Part shown: positions 53,982 through 62,591 of the stretch, one piece after another
How positions within the stretch are numbered: position 1 is the first letter of the stretch
How the letters are laid out: the number at the start of each line of letters is the position of its first letter
Assembly (NCBI RefSeq): GCF_000527095.1
Contig: NZ_AZUN01000001.1
Coordinates: 1,674,001-1,738,000 of the forward strand
DNA from: Methylomicrobium lacus LW14
GTDB lineage: Bacteria; Pseudomonadota; Gammaproteobacteria; Methylococcales; Methylomonadaceae
DNA length: 64,000 nucleotides
Direction: 5' to 3'
Translations under genes and position numbers: made by a program
The notes under the pieces: model-generated
What the model saw: the letters and a program-made list of their open reading frames with translations, nothing else
Databases searched by the model: none
Told to the model about the DNA's origin: nothing

Positions 53982-55262
53982 ATGAAATTGCTACTGCGTC
54001 TGTTTGCCTACAGCCTGTTAACGGTCGCGGCACTGTGCGTCGCGATCGTGTTATTCGGCGTCGGCAACAAACCCGAAGTGATCGGTCTCGGCTGGGAGCT
54101 GACCCACGACGACATCGCCCGCGCAAAGAAGATCCTGCACGAAGGCGCGCAAATCAAGCCGTATGAACTCGGCACGATCGAATTGACCGAGAGCGACCTG
54201 AATCTGGCCGGCAATTATCTGCTAAACCGCTACTGGAAAAGCGCGGTCTACATTCAGCTGAAAGACAATAAGCTGCGTTTCAATGTAACGGTGACCTTGC
54301 CGGACAATAGCCTCGGCAAATTCCTGAACATCAGTTTCCGGCTCGGCAACGACTCGATCTACGAACTGCCCGGCATCACCAAGTTTAAGGTCGGCAAACT
54401 GCTATTGCCGGCCAGATTCGCGGCCTGGGTCATCCAGCGCGTGATCCAGAATACCCAACTGCGGGAATATTATATTTTGGCGACCCAACCGATCAAAGCG
54501 GTCGCAATCGATCAGGAAAAAGTCACGATCACCTACTATTCGAGCGCCGAAACGCTCAGGCAGGCGCGCAATTTCCTCTCCGACAGCAGCGCCAACCCGG
54601 CACAGACCGTCTATCAACAAAAACTGGCGGAAATCGTCGCGAATCACGACCCCGAATGGCGGCTGTCGCTTGCCGAATTATTACAGCCGATGTTTCAACT
54701 GGCGTTAAATCGCTCGACGCCGGACAACGCGATCGAAGAGAATCGCCTGGTCATTTTTACCGTCAACGATTATGTGAACAAGCAGGAAATCCCCAAACTA
54801 CTCGCCGTTTCCGGCGCCACATCGACCGGCAAACCCCAATATTCCCCCTTTATGTATAAGCGCATCGATTTGGCGCAACATTTCATCGGCGCCGCCGCAT
54901 TGACCGCCTCGGTGAACAGTAAGCTGGCCAAAGTGATGGGCGAACAAAAGGAATTGAGCGATGCGGACGGGGGCAGCGGTTTTAGCTTCATCGATCTGGC
55001 CGCCGACAAGGCCGGCACCCGCTTCGGTGAAATCGCGACTTCGACGCCGGAAAATGCACGGCGGATTCAAAAAGCGATGTCCGGCATCCGCAGCTACAGC
55101 GAATTCATGCCGGATCCGAGAGACCTGCCGGAAAAAATGGATGCCGCCGAGTTCAAGGCGCGTTTCGGGACGATCAACAGTCCGGAATATCAAAAGATAT
55201 CGAAAGAAATTGACGCCCGCATCGCGGCGCTGTCGATTTATCAGATTCAAAGCGAAAAGTAA
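53982..55262 (+). CDS. Hypothetical membrane-anchored protein downstream of ppx
   Basis: 426 residues from the ATG at 53982, seven bases after the ppx stop, so probably one operon. A single N-terminal hydrophobic helix (about 2-24) may be an uncleaved anchor. The rest is a large soluble, presumably periplasmic region (ELTESDLNLAGNYLLNRYWK; GGSGFSFIDLAADKAGTRFG) without cysteine pairs or known catalytic motifs. I do not recognise the family. The link to polyphosphate rests on the neighbourhood only. Confidence 0.75.
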   Translation: MKLLLRLFAYSLLTVAALCVAIVLFGVGNKPEVIGLGWELTHDDIARAKKILHEGAQIKPYELGTIELTESDLNLAGNYLLNRYWKSAVYIQLKDNKLRFNVTVTLPDNSLGKFLNISFRLGNDSIYELPGITKFKVGKLLLPARFAAWVIQRVIQNTQLREYYILATQPIKAVAIDQEKVTITYYSSAETLRQARNFLSDSSANPAQTVYQQKLAEIVANHDPEWRLSLAELLQPMFQLALNRSTPDNAIEENRLVIFTVNDYVNKQEIPKLLAVSGATSTGKPQYSPFMYKRIDLAQHFIGAAALTASVNSKLAKVMGEQKELSDADGGSGFSFIDLAADKAGTRFGEIATSTPENARRIQKAMSGIRSYSEFMPDPRDLPEKMDAAEFKARFGTINSPEYQKISKEIDARIAALSIYQIQSEK

Positions 55263-55332
55263 AAAATTCACCTCGACGGAAAAACAACGTTCAGGTTGTG
55301 CTGCTAAAATGACTTCGCGTGTTGAAACGTAG

Positions 55333-55358
55333 AGGACGGGGGGTATACCCCCCGTCCT
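55333..55358. terminator. 26 bp perfect palindrome between convergent genes
   Basis: AGGACGGGGGGTA and its exact complement meet at 55345/55346. The palindrome lies between the stops at 55262 (plus) and 55378 (minus). The GC-rich stem has no T run after it, so it may be a two-way terminator or a protein-binding palindrome. Confidence 0.5.
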
Positions 55359-55377
55359 GCCCCAATAAGGACGCTTA

Positions 55378-56382
55378 TTAATTGAACGTTTTGCCTGGCG
55401 TGCCTGGCAGATGCGGCATCGTTTGTTTCGGGAACTCGCCGGTCAGCGCATTCAGGAAAGCAACGATATCATCCACGTCGCCCTTCGCCAAATCCTTGTC
55501 CAATTGCAGTTTAGCCATCACCTTGACCGCTTGGTCCAGCGATTTGACCGAACCGTTGTGGAAATAAGGCGCGGTCAACGCGACGTTACGCAATGTCGGC
55601 ACTTTGAACAAATGTTCGTCGGCCGGATTCTTCGAGACTTCGGCGACGCCCTTGTCTTTCATGAAATGATATTGCGCTTCGAAATAACCGTTTTCATGCA
55701 CAGGGAACTTCTGGAACGCACCGCCGCCGTTGAATGCCGGTCCGCTATGGCAACTGGTGCAACCGAGTTCCACCGCCTTGTTCATGCCGCGAATCTGCTG
55801 TTCGGTCAGCGCCGAGGTATCGCCGCCGGCATATTTGTCGTAAGCGCTGTTCGGGGTAATCAACGTTCTTTCATAAGCGGCGATCGCCTTGGTCGCGGTA
55901 TCCTTGGAAATCTCGCCGCCCGGGAATGCGGTGGCAAAAGCCTCTTGGTAACCTTCGATCGTCTTCAAGCGGGCCACCACATCATCCCAGCTCTTCATGC
56001 CCATCTCGATCGGATTGGTCACGGGTCCTGCCGCTTGATCTTCGAGGCTGGCCGCACGTCCGTCCCAGAACTGCACCTTGTTGAAGGCCGCATTCCAGAC
56101 CGTCGGCGCGCTGCGGCCTCCGGTTTGACCGTTCACGCCCATAGAATTCGGCCGGTTGTCTTCGCCGCCCAGCATCGTATTGTGGCAGGAAGCGCAAGCC
56201 ACGGTGCCGGTGGATGACAAACGCGGGTCGTGATAGAGCTGTTTACCCAGTTCGACCTTGGTTTCGGTGGTCGGATTGTCGGCCGGAGCAGGCGCCTCGG
56301 TCGGCAATGCTTCGAGCGCCCAAGCCACTGAAACAGAACTCGCTAAAGCCAGCGCCGTCGCCAGCGCACGTAATTTAAACAT
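55378..56382 (-). CDS. Dihaem cytochrome c peroxidase (CcpA/MauG family)
   Basis: 334 residues with a signal peptide of about 22 residues. Two CxxCH haem sites are seen: CASCH at 63-67 and CTSCH at 208-212. A strong AGGAGG precedes the ATG. The family reduces hydrogen peroxide in the periplasm with electrons from small cytochromes. MauG-like oxidases share the fold, but the spacing and the NGQTGGRSAPTVWNA and HNGSVKSLDQAV segments favour a peroxidase. It is a single gene on the minus strand. Confidence 0.93.
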   Translation of the reverse strand: MFKLRALATALALASSVSVAWALEALPTEAPAPADNPTTETKVELGKQLYHDPRLSSTGTVACASCHNTMLGGEDNRPNSMGVNGQTGGRSAPTVWNAAFNKVQFWDGRAASLEDQAAGPVTNPIEMGMKSWDDVVARLKTIEGYQEAFATAFPGGEISKDTATKAIAAYERTLITPNSAYDKYAGGDTSALTEQQIRGMNKAVELGCTSCHSGPAFNGGGAFQKFPVHENGYFEAQYHFMKDKGVAEVSKNPADEHLFKVPTLRNVALTAPYFHNGSVKSLDQAVKVMAKLQLDKDLAKGDVDDIVAFLNALTGEFPKQTMPHLPGTPGKTFN

Positions 56383-56726
56383 GATGATCCTCCTAGTTGT
56401 TTTTAGTTATTTGGTATAGCAAGACTTCATTGCTGATGATCTTGAAAAAACAGAGAGATAAAGCCGAGACGCGAGGCATCGGCGCCTTTCCTTGAACGAA
56501 GTCAGCCAGCGCGCTAAATATAACCCTATCGCCACTTGTAAGCAACGCTTCGTTGACGCGGCCGGCATTCATTTCCGTGTAAAACCGCACTCGGCTCCAT
56601 TCAGCCGCTATTTTGGCCTCAGCAAAGCTGGCAAGCCCGATCATGTTGCGTAAACGACCGCCGAGCCACTTGCGCATGAGTTATGACGGTAGTATTCTTC
56701 CGGTTTTTCGGAATGGAGATGTCTTG

Positions 56727-57368
56727 ATGAATCCGCTTGTAGAAAACCCGCCTGAATCCAGACAAACCCTCAAACGCCTGCTCGACGCATTGCGGCTTCC
56801 GGTCATCATCGCCGAACGATCGCTGACTAGCGTCCTTGCCCTGATTCTGACCAACTTCACATCCGCGCTATGGCTGACCTTCTTCAGCGCGCAGACTTTT
56901 TCGCTATCTTATGCATTGCTTGGTTTCATTTTTTTACTCACCGCCCTGCCCGCGCTGTGCTTTACCAAGCTCTTCCTGAGCTTGCGGGAAATCATCGCCC
57001 TACCTAAAAAGATCATTGATTTTTTACAAACCTCCGAAAACAAGTTTTCTGAATACCAGCAATTCCAGGAAAAACTCCGGGGGCAAATTCAGGATAAAAA
57101 TCTTCAGCTAAATGACTTGAATACGGCCCGTAAGGGCGTGACCGATCTGTTCGCGCTGGGTAAACGCTTACGCGACGGGTTTGCGTTAAGCGGCAAACTC
57201 AAAGACGTGAAATCGCTGTTGAATGAATCCGTGGAGCTGAGAAATACGGCGTTGAATGCAATGCTGTTGGCCAATCCGCTCTTCATCGCGATCACGACCC
57301 TTTCTCTGCTAAGCAGTTGCCTATGGGCATTGGCGGTCCTGATCACCCTGCCGGTTTACTGGCTGTAA
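56727..57368 (+). CDS. Hypothetical membrane protein with internal coiled coil
   Basis: 213 residues from the ATG at 56727, with GGAG eight bases upstream. The frame is open back to 56613 but the start with the ribosome binding site is preferred. Two hydrophobic helices at about 30-52 and 56-85 are followed by a coiled coil (KFSEYQQFQEKLRGQIQDKN) and a C-terminal helix (about 185-212). It is probably an inner membrane protein. No family recognised. Confidence 0.7.
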   Translation: MNPLVENPPESRQTLKRLLDALRLPVIIAERSLTSVLALILTNFTSALWLTFFSAQTFSLSYALLGFIFLLTALPALCFTKLFLSLREIIALPKKIIDFLQTSENKFSEYQQFQEKLRGQIQDKNLQLNDLNTARKGVTDLFALGKRLRDGFALSGKLKDVKSLLNESVELRNTALNAMLLANPLFIAITTLSLLSSCLWALAVLITLPVYWL

Positions 57369-57421
57369 TCGAGCTATATTGCCTAAAGCGGTGATTGGAT
57401 AGGAGCCCAGAAAGCAAAAAA

Positions 57422-57453
57422 AATGCCGGGGCAACAACGATTGGCCCGGCATT
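57422..57453. terminator. Rho-independent terminator between convergent genes
   Basis: AATGCCGGG at 57422-57430 pairs with CCCGGCATT at 57445-57453. Read on the minus strand, the stem is followed by a run of eight T, so it mainly ends the collagen-like lipoprotein gene. The plus-strand side has CCTTTCTTCT and could also serve the preceding gene. Confidence 0.75.
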
Positions 57454-57482
57454 CCTTTCTTCTAGATCAGAAGCTAGCGTGC

Positions 57483-57761
57483 TTATTTAGGTGCTGCTTC
57501 TGGCGCTGGCTCAGCGACTGGAGCTGCCGCACCCGGAGCACCCGGAGCACCCGGAGCACCCGGAGCACCCGCCTCGCCCTGAGCGCCCTGAGCGCCCGCC
57601 GCACCCGGAGCACCCGCCGCACCCGGAGCGCCCGCTTCGCCCTGAGCACCCGCCGCTGCAGGCTGAGATGCGCCTTCAGCTGCTTTTTCTTCAGTCTTTT
57701 GGCAACCCGCCAACAACGCCAGACTCACAATACCTGCTGCAATGATTTTCAAATTTTTCAT
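57483..57761 (-). CDS. Collagen-like (Gly-X-Y repeat) lipoprotein
   Basis: 92 residues. The signal peptide ends in a lipobox (LALLAGC, Cys20). After a short linker come 14 uninterrupted Gly-X-Y triplets (for example GAQGEAGAPGAAGAPGAAGA), then an Ala/Pro-rich end. Short bacterial collagen-like lipoproteins can form triple helices on the cell surface; here the repeat is short and Ala-rich, so stability is uncertain. A strong terminator follows. No partner gene is evident. Confidence 0.85.
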   Translation of the reverse strand: MKNLKIIAAGIVSLALLAGCQKTEEKAAEGASQPAAAGAQGEAGAPGAAGAPGAAGAQGAQGEAGAPGAPGAPGAPGAAAPVAEPAPEAAPK

Positions 57762-57997
57762 ACTTGATATCCTAGAAGTTATTTTTTTATGAATCGCTAC
57801 CCCTTTCCAGGGTCATAGCAGGCGATAACATACCAAATCCATAAAGGCATTACTAGAACCTTTCGAGATAAAGTGCGTCTGTCGCAACCACAAGCGAAGC
57901 AAAACCGAGCTCAAACAATGACAAAGAAAAAACGGCTGATTTACAGCTCAGACGGGCGAAAAAACATCCATGCCCGCGCTTGCCAATGCCCCGTATC

Positions 57998-58885
57998 TTA
58001 CAGCTTCGCCAACACCTCGGCCACGGTCGCACCCATCGCCGCCGGCGTCGGGCAGATCGTGACGCCGAGTTCCCTCAACATCGCGACTTTTTCGGCCGCG
58101 CCTTCGCCGGCCGAGGAAATGATCGCGCCGGCATGACCCATGCGGCGACCTTCCGGCGCGGTCAGGCCCGCGATATAGGCGATGACCGGCTTGGTCATGT
58201 GTTCTTTCGCGAACAGGCCGGCTTCGACTTCTTGCGGGCCGCCGATTTCGCCGATCATCAGCACGACCTTGGTCTCGGGATCTTGCTCGAATTGTTCGAG
58301 AATATCGCGGTGCGATGAGCCGTTGATCGGGTCGCCGCCGATGCCGACCGAGGTCGAGACGCCGATGCCGAGGCGTTTCATCTGGTCGGCCGCTTCATAA
58401 CCCAAGGTACCGGAACGGCCGACGATGCCGACGTTGCCCTGCATGTAGATATGGCCAGGCATGATGCCGAGCATCGAGCGGCCGGGGCTGATCGTGCCGG
58501 CGCAGTTCGGGCCGGTCAGGATCATGCGTTCTTCTTTCGGAAAACGGCGCAGAAAATTTTTGACCTGCATCATGTCCTGGGTCGGGATGCCGTCGGTGAT
58601 CGAAACGCAATATTTAATGCCCGCGTCGGCCGCTTCCATGATCGAATCGGCCGCGAAAGCCGGCGGCACGAACACGATGCTGGCTTCCGCGCCGGCTTTT
58701 TGCACCGCTTCCTTGACCGTATTGAACACCGGCCGGCCCAGATGGGTTTGGCCGCCCTTGCCCGGCGTCACGCCGCCGACGACATTGGAGCCGTATTTAA
58801 TCATGTCTTCGGCATGAAACGAGCCGATCTTGCCGGTGAAGCCCTGAACGATGATGCGTGTGTTTTCGTTGATAAAAATTGCCAT
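57998..58885 (-). CDS. mtkB: Malate-CoA ligase subunit alpha (SucD homologue)
   Basis: 295 residues, homologous to succinyl-CoA synthetase alpha. The CoA-binding Rossmann part (NTRIIVQGFTGKIGSFHAED) comes first, and the phosphorylated His is His251 in GRRMGHAGAI. With MtkA it makes malyl-CoA from malate, CoA and ATP in the serine cycle. It could in principle be succinyl-CoA synthetase, but the adjacent malyl-CoA lyase decides for malate-CoA ligase. It starts nine bases after mtkA. Confidence 0.92.
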   Translation of the reverse strand: MAIFINENTRIIVQGFTGKIGSFHAEDMIKYGSNVVGGVTPGKGGQTHLGRPVFNTVKEAVQKAGAEASIVFVPPAFAADSIMEAADAGIKYCVSITDGIPTQDMMQVKNFLRRFPKEERMILTGPNCAGTISPGRSMLGIMPGHIYMQGNVGIVGRSGTLGYEAADQMKRLGIGVSTSVGIGGDPINGSSHRDILEQFEQDPETKVVLMIGEIGGPQEVEAGLFAKEHMTKPVIAYIAGLTAPEGRRMGHAGAIISSAGEGAAEKVAMLRELGVTICPTPAAMGATVAEVLAKL

Positions 58886-58894
58886 CTTGATTCC

Positions 58895-60082
58895 TTATGC
58901 TTGCGCGGCTTTCGCGACCGCCTGATTACGCGCCTGCACTGCTTTCTCTGCCGCCTCGGCCAACGTGTCGGCGGTAATGATCGGCAGGCCGCTTTCTCTG
59001 ATGATGCGTTGACCTTCCTCGACATGGGTGCCGGACAGGCGCACGATCAACGGCACCTGCATGTCGATTTTCTTGACCGCATGCACGACGCCCTCGGCGA
59101 TCCAGTCGCAGCGGTTGATGCCGGCAAAGATATTGACCAGCATCGCTTTCACGTTCTTGTCGGCCAACACCAGGCGGAAGGCTTTTTCGGTACGCTCCGC
59201 GGAGGCGCCGCCGCCGACGTCGAGAAAGTTCGCAGGTTCGCCGCCGGCCAGCTTGATCATGTCCATCGTCGCCATCGCGAGGCCCGCGCCGTTGATCATG
59301 CAACCGATATCGCCGTCGAGGCCGACATAGCTCAAGCCGCGATCGGCCGCCGCCATTTCGCGCGGATCTTCCTGGGTTTTGTCGCGCAGTTCGGCAATTT
59401 TCAGCTGCCGGAACAGGGCGTTGTCATCGAAGCCCATCTTCGCGTCCAATGCAATCAGCTCGTTGCTGCGGGTAATCACCAGCGGATTGATTTCGAGCAT
59501 GCTGCAATCGTTCTCGCGCAGCGCCTTGTAGCAGCCCTTGATGGTCTTGACCGCGTGACTGATGATTTCGGCATCCAGGCCCAACGCGAAGGCCATTTCG
59601 CGCGCCTGATAGTCGAGCAGGCCGACCGCCGGTTCGATGTAAATCTTGGTGATCGCCTCGGGCCGGGTCTTCGCCAGCTCCTCGATGTCCATGCCGCCCT
59701 CGGCCGAACCGATCATCACGATTCGCTCGGCGCTGCGATCGACCAGCAGGCAGAAATACAGTTCCTTCGCGATGTCAGTGCCCGCCTCGATATACAGGCG
59801 GTTGCAGACCTTGCCGGCAGGGCCGGTCTGATGCGTACGCAGACGTTTGCCGAGCAGGCTGTCCGCGGCCGCCTCGACTTCGTCATGGCTCTTGCAGATC
59901 TTGATACCGCCGGCCTTGCCGCGCGCGCCTGAATGAATCTGCGCCTTGACCACCCACAGATGACCGCCGATTTCGCGGGCGCGCTGTACCGCGTCTTCCG
60001 GGCTGTACGCCAGGCCGCCCTCGGCGATCTTTACGCCGTAGCCCTGTAAAATTTCTTTCGCCTGATACTCATGAATATCCAC
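58895..60082 (-). CDS. mtkA: Malate-CoA ligase subunit beta (SucC homologue)
   Basis: 395 residues from a GTG at 60082, preceded by AGAGG. The ATP-grasp domain starts MDIHEYQAKEILQGYGVKIA, and the C-terminal ligase CoA domain has FLDVGGGASAERTEKAFRLV and NIFAGINRCDWIAEGVV. It forms the ATP-dependent malate thiokinase with MtkB. The mcl-mtkA-mtkB order on the minus strand places all three enzymes for splitting malate into acetyl-CoA and glyoxylate in one operon. Confidence 0.93.
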   Translation of the reverse strand: MDIHEYQAKEILQGYGVKIAEGGLAYSPEDAVQRAREIGGHLWVVKAQIHSGARGKAGGIKICKSHDEVEAAADSLLGKRLRTHQTGPAGKVCNRLYIEAGTDIAKELYFCLLVDRSAERIVMIGSAEGGMDIEELAKTRPEAITKIYIEPAVGLLDYQAREMAFALGLDAEIISHAVKTIKGCYKALRENDCSMLEINPLVITRSNELIALDAKMGFDDNALFRQLKIAELRDKTQEDPREMAAADRGLSYVGLDGDIGCMINGAGLAMATMDMIKLAGGEPANFLDVGGGASAERTEKAFRLVLADKNVKAMLVNIFAGINRCDWIAEGVVHAVKKIDMQVPLIVRLSGTHVEEGQRIIRESGLPIITADTLAEAAEKAVQARNQAVAKAAQA

Positions 60083-60115
60083 GACTGTTGCCTCTTCAGT
60101 TCTTGTTCGCTGTTG

Positions 60116-61066
60116 TTATTTGGTTTTCGCGGCAATCGCTTCGGCCGCTCTTACGACATTGTTCGCCATTCTTTCGGAGGCCGCATCGATCAGGCGTCCG
60201 TCCAGCGAGGCCGCGCCTTTGCCTTGAGCGGCCGCTTCCTGCAAGGCCACCAGAATGCGTTTGGCCTTTTCGACTTCGGCGGCCGGCGGGGTAAAGACCT
60301 CATTGGCCAGTTCGATTTGCGACGGATGGATCGCCCACTTGCCTTCGCAGCCGAGCGCGGCGGCGCGCCGTGCGGCCTGTCTGAAACCTTCCGGGTCTTT
60401 CAGATCGCCGAACGGCCCGTCGATCGGACGCAGGCCGTAAGCACGGCAGGCCACGGTCATCCGGCTGATCGCCGCATGCCACTGGTCGCCCGGATAATCC
60501 GGATTCAGGCCGCCGATATTGACCGTGCGCGCGCGGTTGCTGGCCGCATAATCGGCGACGCCGAAATGCAGCGCTTCCAGGCGACCCAAGGCGCCTTGTC
60601 TGGCGATGTCTTCGACATTGGCCATGCCGAGCGCGGTTTCGATCAACGCTTCGATGCCGATCTTGTTTTTGAGCCCTTGCTGCATTTCCAGCTGGTTCAG
60701 CATCGCCTCGACCATGTACACATCGCCGTAAACGCCGACCTTCGGGATCAGGATCGTGTCGATCTTGGCGCCGGCCTGTTCGACCAGGTCGACCACGTCG
60801 CGCACCATGTACTGGGTATCCAGACCGTTGATCCGCACCGACAAGGTAATGCCGTGGCCTTTCCAGTCCAGATCGTTGATCGCTTCGATCACATTCTTGC
60901 GCGCCTGCAATTTGTCGTCGGGCGCGACCGCATCTTCCAGATCGAGAAAAATGAAGTCCACACCGCTTTTCAAAGCTTTTTCGAACATGCCGGGATTGGA
61001 ACCGGGAACTGCCAGTTCGCAGCGTTGAACGCGCTGTACCGACGCCGTATATAAAGTGTGACTCAT
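60116..61066 (-). CDS. mcl: Malyl-CoA lyase
   Basis: 316 residues of the HpcH/HpaI aldolase family. It cleaves malyl-CoA into acetyl-CoA and glyoxylate, closing the serine cycle. Signs include RCELAVPGSNPGMFEKALKS, the metal-binding Glu/Asp in DFIFLDLEDAVAPDDK and GIEALIETALGMANVEDIA. The extended C-terminal lid helix is present. It is the first gene of the minus-strand mcl-mtkA-mtkB operon, divergent from the aminotransferase side. Confidence 0.94.
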   Translation of the reverse strand: MSHTLYTASVQRVQRCELAVPGSNPGMFEKALKSGVDFIFLDLEDAVAPDDKLQARKNVIEAINDLDWKGHGITLSVRINGLDTQYMVRDVVDLVEQAGAKIDTILIPKVGVYGDVYMVEAMLNQLEMQQGLKNKIGIEALIETALGMANVEDIARQGALGRLEALHFGVADYAASNRARTVNIGGLNPDYPGDQWHAAISRMTVACRAYGLRPIDGPFGDLKDPEGFRQAARRAAALGCEGKWAIHPSQIELANEVFTPPAAEVEKAKRILVALQEAAAQGKGAASLDGRLIDAASERMANNVVRAAEAIAAKTK

Positions 61067-61181
61067 TTTAGCTACCTGCCTGTGCTTGCTTTAAACAAAA
61101 TGATCCGGCCGAATGACTCATCGCATCCGGTGACTTCGGTCATCAACAAATAAATCCGCCATTTTACTTTCGGAGAATTCA
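61067..61181. promoter_or_regulatory. Divergent promoter region of the serine-cycle cluster
   Basis: 115 bases between the mcl start and the small ORF at 61182. Both halves of the cluster must be transcribed from here or nearby, so a common regulator site is likely. No confident promoter or operator was picked out. Confidence 0.35.
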
Positions 61182-61295
61182 ATGTCAATGATTAACGCTA
61201 TTGCTCAGGGACTCGAAGCCCAGGACAGCTGGACTCAGGCTGCGCATCGGCTATTGCTGATTGCGGCCCAGTATGTCATCATTGGCGGTTTTTGA
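61182..61295 (+). CDS. Small ORF, 37 residues, upstream of the aminotransferase gene
   Basis: An ATG at 61182 with GGAG six bases upstream opens a frame of 37 codons ending TGA at 61293-61295. The product starts MSMINAIAQGLEAQDSW, has one Trp and a hydrophobic C-terminal helix ending in YVIIGGF. It could be a tiny membrane-associated protein or a leader peptide for sga, whose start is 61 bases downstream. The good ribosome binding site and protein-like composition argue against chance, but the case is moderate. Confidence 0.5.
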   Translation: MSMINAIAQGLEAQDSWTQAAHRLLLIAAQYVIIGGF

Positions 61296-61356
61296 GTTTT
61301 GACGCCCAGCGTCGATCTCTGTTTTTATCACCTTACCACCCTGACGAGGCAAATCC

Positions 61357-62523
61357 ATGGCTGGTCGCAACCACCTTTATATTCCAGGCCCTACCAACGT
61401 TCCTCACGAAGTCTTGAGCGCGATGCACGCGCCGATGGAAGACCATCGCTCGCCCAAATTCCCGACCCTGTTCAAGCCGCTGCTCGAAGACATGAAAAAA
61501 ATCTTCCGCACCGAAAATGGCCAATGCTTCATTTTCCCTGCCACCGGCACCGCCGGCTGGGAAATCGCACTGACCAACACGCTGAATCCGGGCGACAAAG
61601 TCCTGATTTACCGTTTCGGCCAATTCAGCCACCTGTGGGCTGAAATGGCGAAACGCTTAGGCTTTGATGTCGAGATCCATCAGGAAACCTGGGGCAAGGG
61701 CATTCCTCTGGACAAGCTGGAAGCGCGCCTGAAGGAAGACAAGAATCACGAAATCAAGGCGGTCTTGGCGACGCACAACGAAACCGCGACCGGCGTGACC
61801 AGCGACATCGGCGGCGTCCGCAAAGCCCTGGATGCGGCAAGCCATCCTGCGTTTTTGTTCGTTGACGGCGTCAGCTCGATCGCCAGCCTGAATTTCCGGA
61901 TGGACGACTGGGGCGTCGACGGCGCGATCAGCGGCTCGCAAAAAGGCTTCATGCTGCCGGCCGGCGGCGCCTTCCTGTGCTTCAGCGAAAAAGCATTGAA
62001 AGCGACCGAAACCAGCAAATACCCGCGCTGCTTCCTGGATCTGCGCGACCAGATGAACCAGAATAAGGACGGCTACACGCCTTATACCCCGGCGCTGCCG
62101 ATTCTGTACGGCTTGCGCAAGGCGCTGGACCTGTTGCTCGAAGAAGGCATGGACAATGTCTATGCGCGCCATCACCGCCTCGCCGAAGGTACCCGCAGAG
62201 CGATTGCGGCCTGGGGCCTGCAATTGTGCGCTCACCCCGGTTTCGAATCCGATACCGTCTCGGCGGTCGTCGTGCCCGAAGGCAAGGATGCCCGCGACGT
62301 GATCGGCACCGCGTTCAAAAAATACAATATCTCGCTCGGCGCGGGCCTGTCCGAATTGTCCGGCAAGGTATTCCGCATCGGCCATGTCGGCGACATGAAC
62401 GACGTCTCGATGCTCGGCGCGTTCGCCGGCGTCGAAATGGCGATGCTCGACAGCGGCTTCGACATCAAGCCGGGCAGCGGCGTCGGCGCGGCGGTCGAAT
62501 ATTACCGTTCGACTGCGAAGTAA
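61357..62523 (+). CDS. sga: Serine-glyoxylate aminotransferase
   Basis: 388 residues of the class V aminotransferase family. It converts serine and glyoxylate to hydroxypyruvate and glycine in the serine cycle. The N-terminus HLYIPGPTNVPHEVLSAMHA is typical, and the PLP lysine is Lys196 in ISGSQKGFMLPAGG. FVDGVSSIASLNFRMDDWGV holds the cofactor-binding Asp. It is followed by a palindrome and hpr. Confidence 0.97.
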   Translation: MAGRNHLYIPGPTNVPHEVLSAMHAPMEDHRSPKFPTLFKPLLEDMKKIFRTENGQCFIFPATGTAGWEIALTNTLNPGDKVLIYRFGQFSHLWAEMAKRLGFDVEIHQETWGKGIPLDKLEARLKEDKNHEIKAVLATHNETATGVTSDIGGVRKALDAASHPAFLFVDGVSSIASLNFRMDDWGVDGAISGSQKGFMLPAGGAFLCFSEKALKATETSKYPRCFLDLRDQMNQNKDGYTPYTPALPILYGLRKALDLLLEEGMDNVYARHHRLAEGTRRAIAAWGLQLCAHPGFESDTVSAVVVPEGKDARDVIGTAFKKYNISLGAGLSELSGKVFRIGHVGDMNDVSMLGAFAGVEMAMLDSGFDIKPGSGVGAAVEYYRSTAK

Positions 62524-62533
62524 TAAAGCGGCA

Positions 62534-62559
62534 AGGCCGGGTTGCATGCAACCCGGCCT
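62534..62559 (+). terminator. 26 bp perfect palindrome between sga and hpr
   Basis: AGGCCGGGTTGCA and its complement form a stem 10 bases after the sga stop. There is no T run, so it may stabilise the sga part of the message or attenuate transcription into hpr rather than terminate fully. Confidence 0.45.
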
Positions 62560-62591
62560 CCGCTGCTTGACCTTCATTTCGAGAGGATGCC

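Noticed and set aside
56393..56677. Minus-strand frame of 94 codons upstream of the cytochrome c peroxidase
   Set aside because: Its start overlaps the promoter and leader of the gene at 56727, it has no ribosome binding site and no recognisable features.
57423..57767. Plus-strand repetitive frame (RSTRSTRST type)
   Set aside because: It is the antisense of the Gly-X-Y lipoprotein, which has a signal peptide, lipobox and its own terminator.
58451..59932. Plus-strand frame of 493 codons
   Set aside because: Antisense to mtkB and mtkA, both clearly real; no domain features in the shadow.
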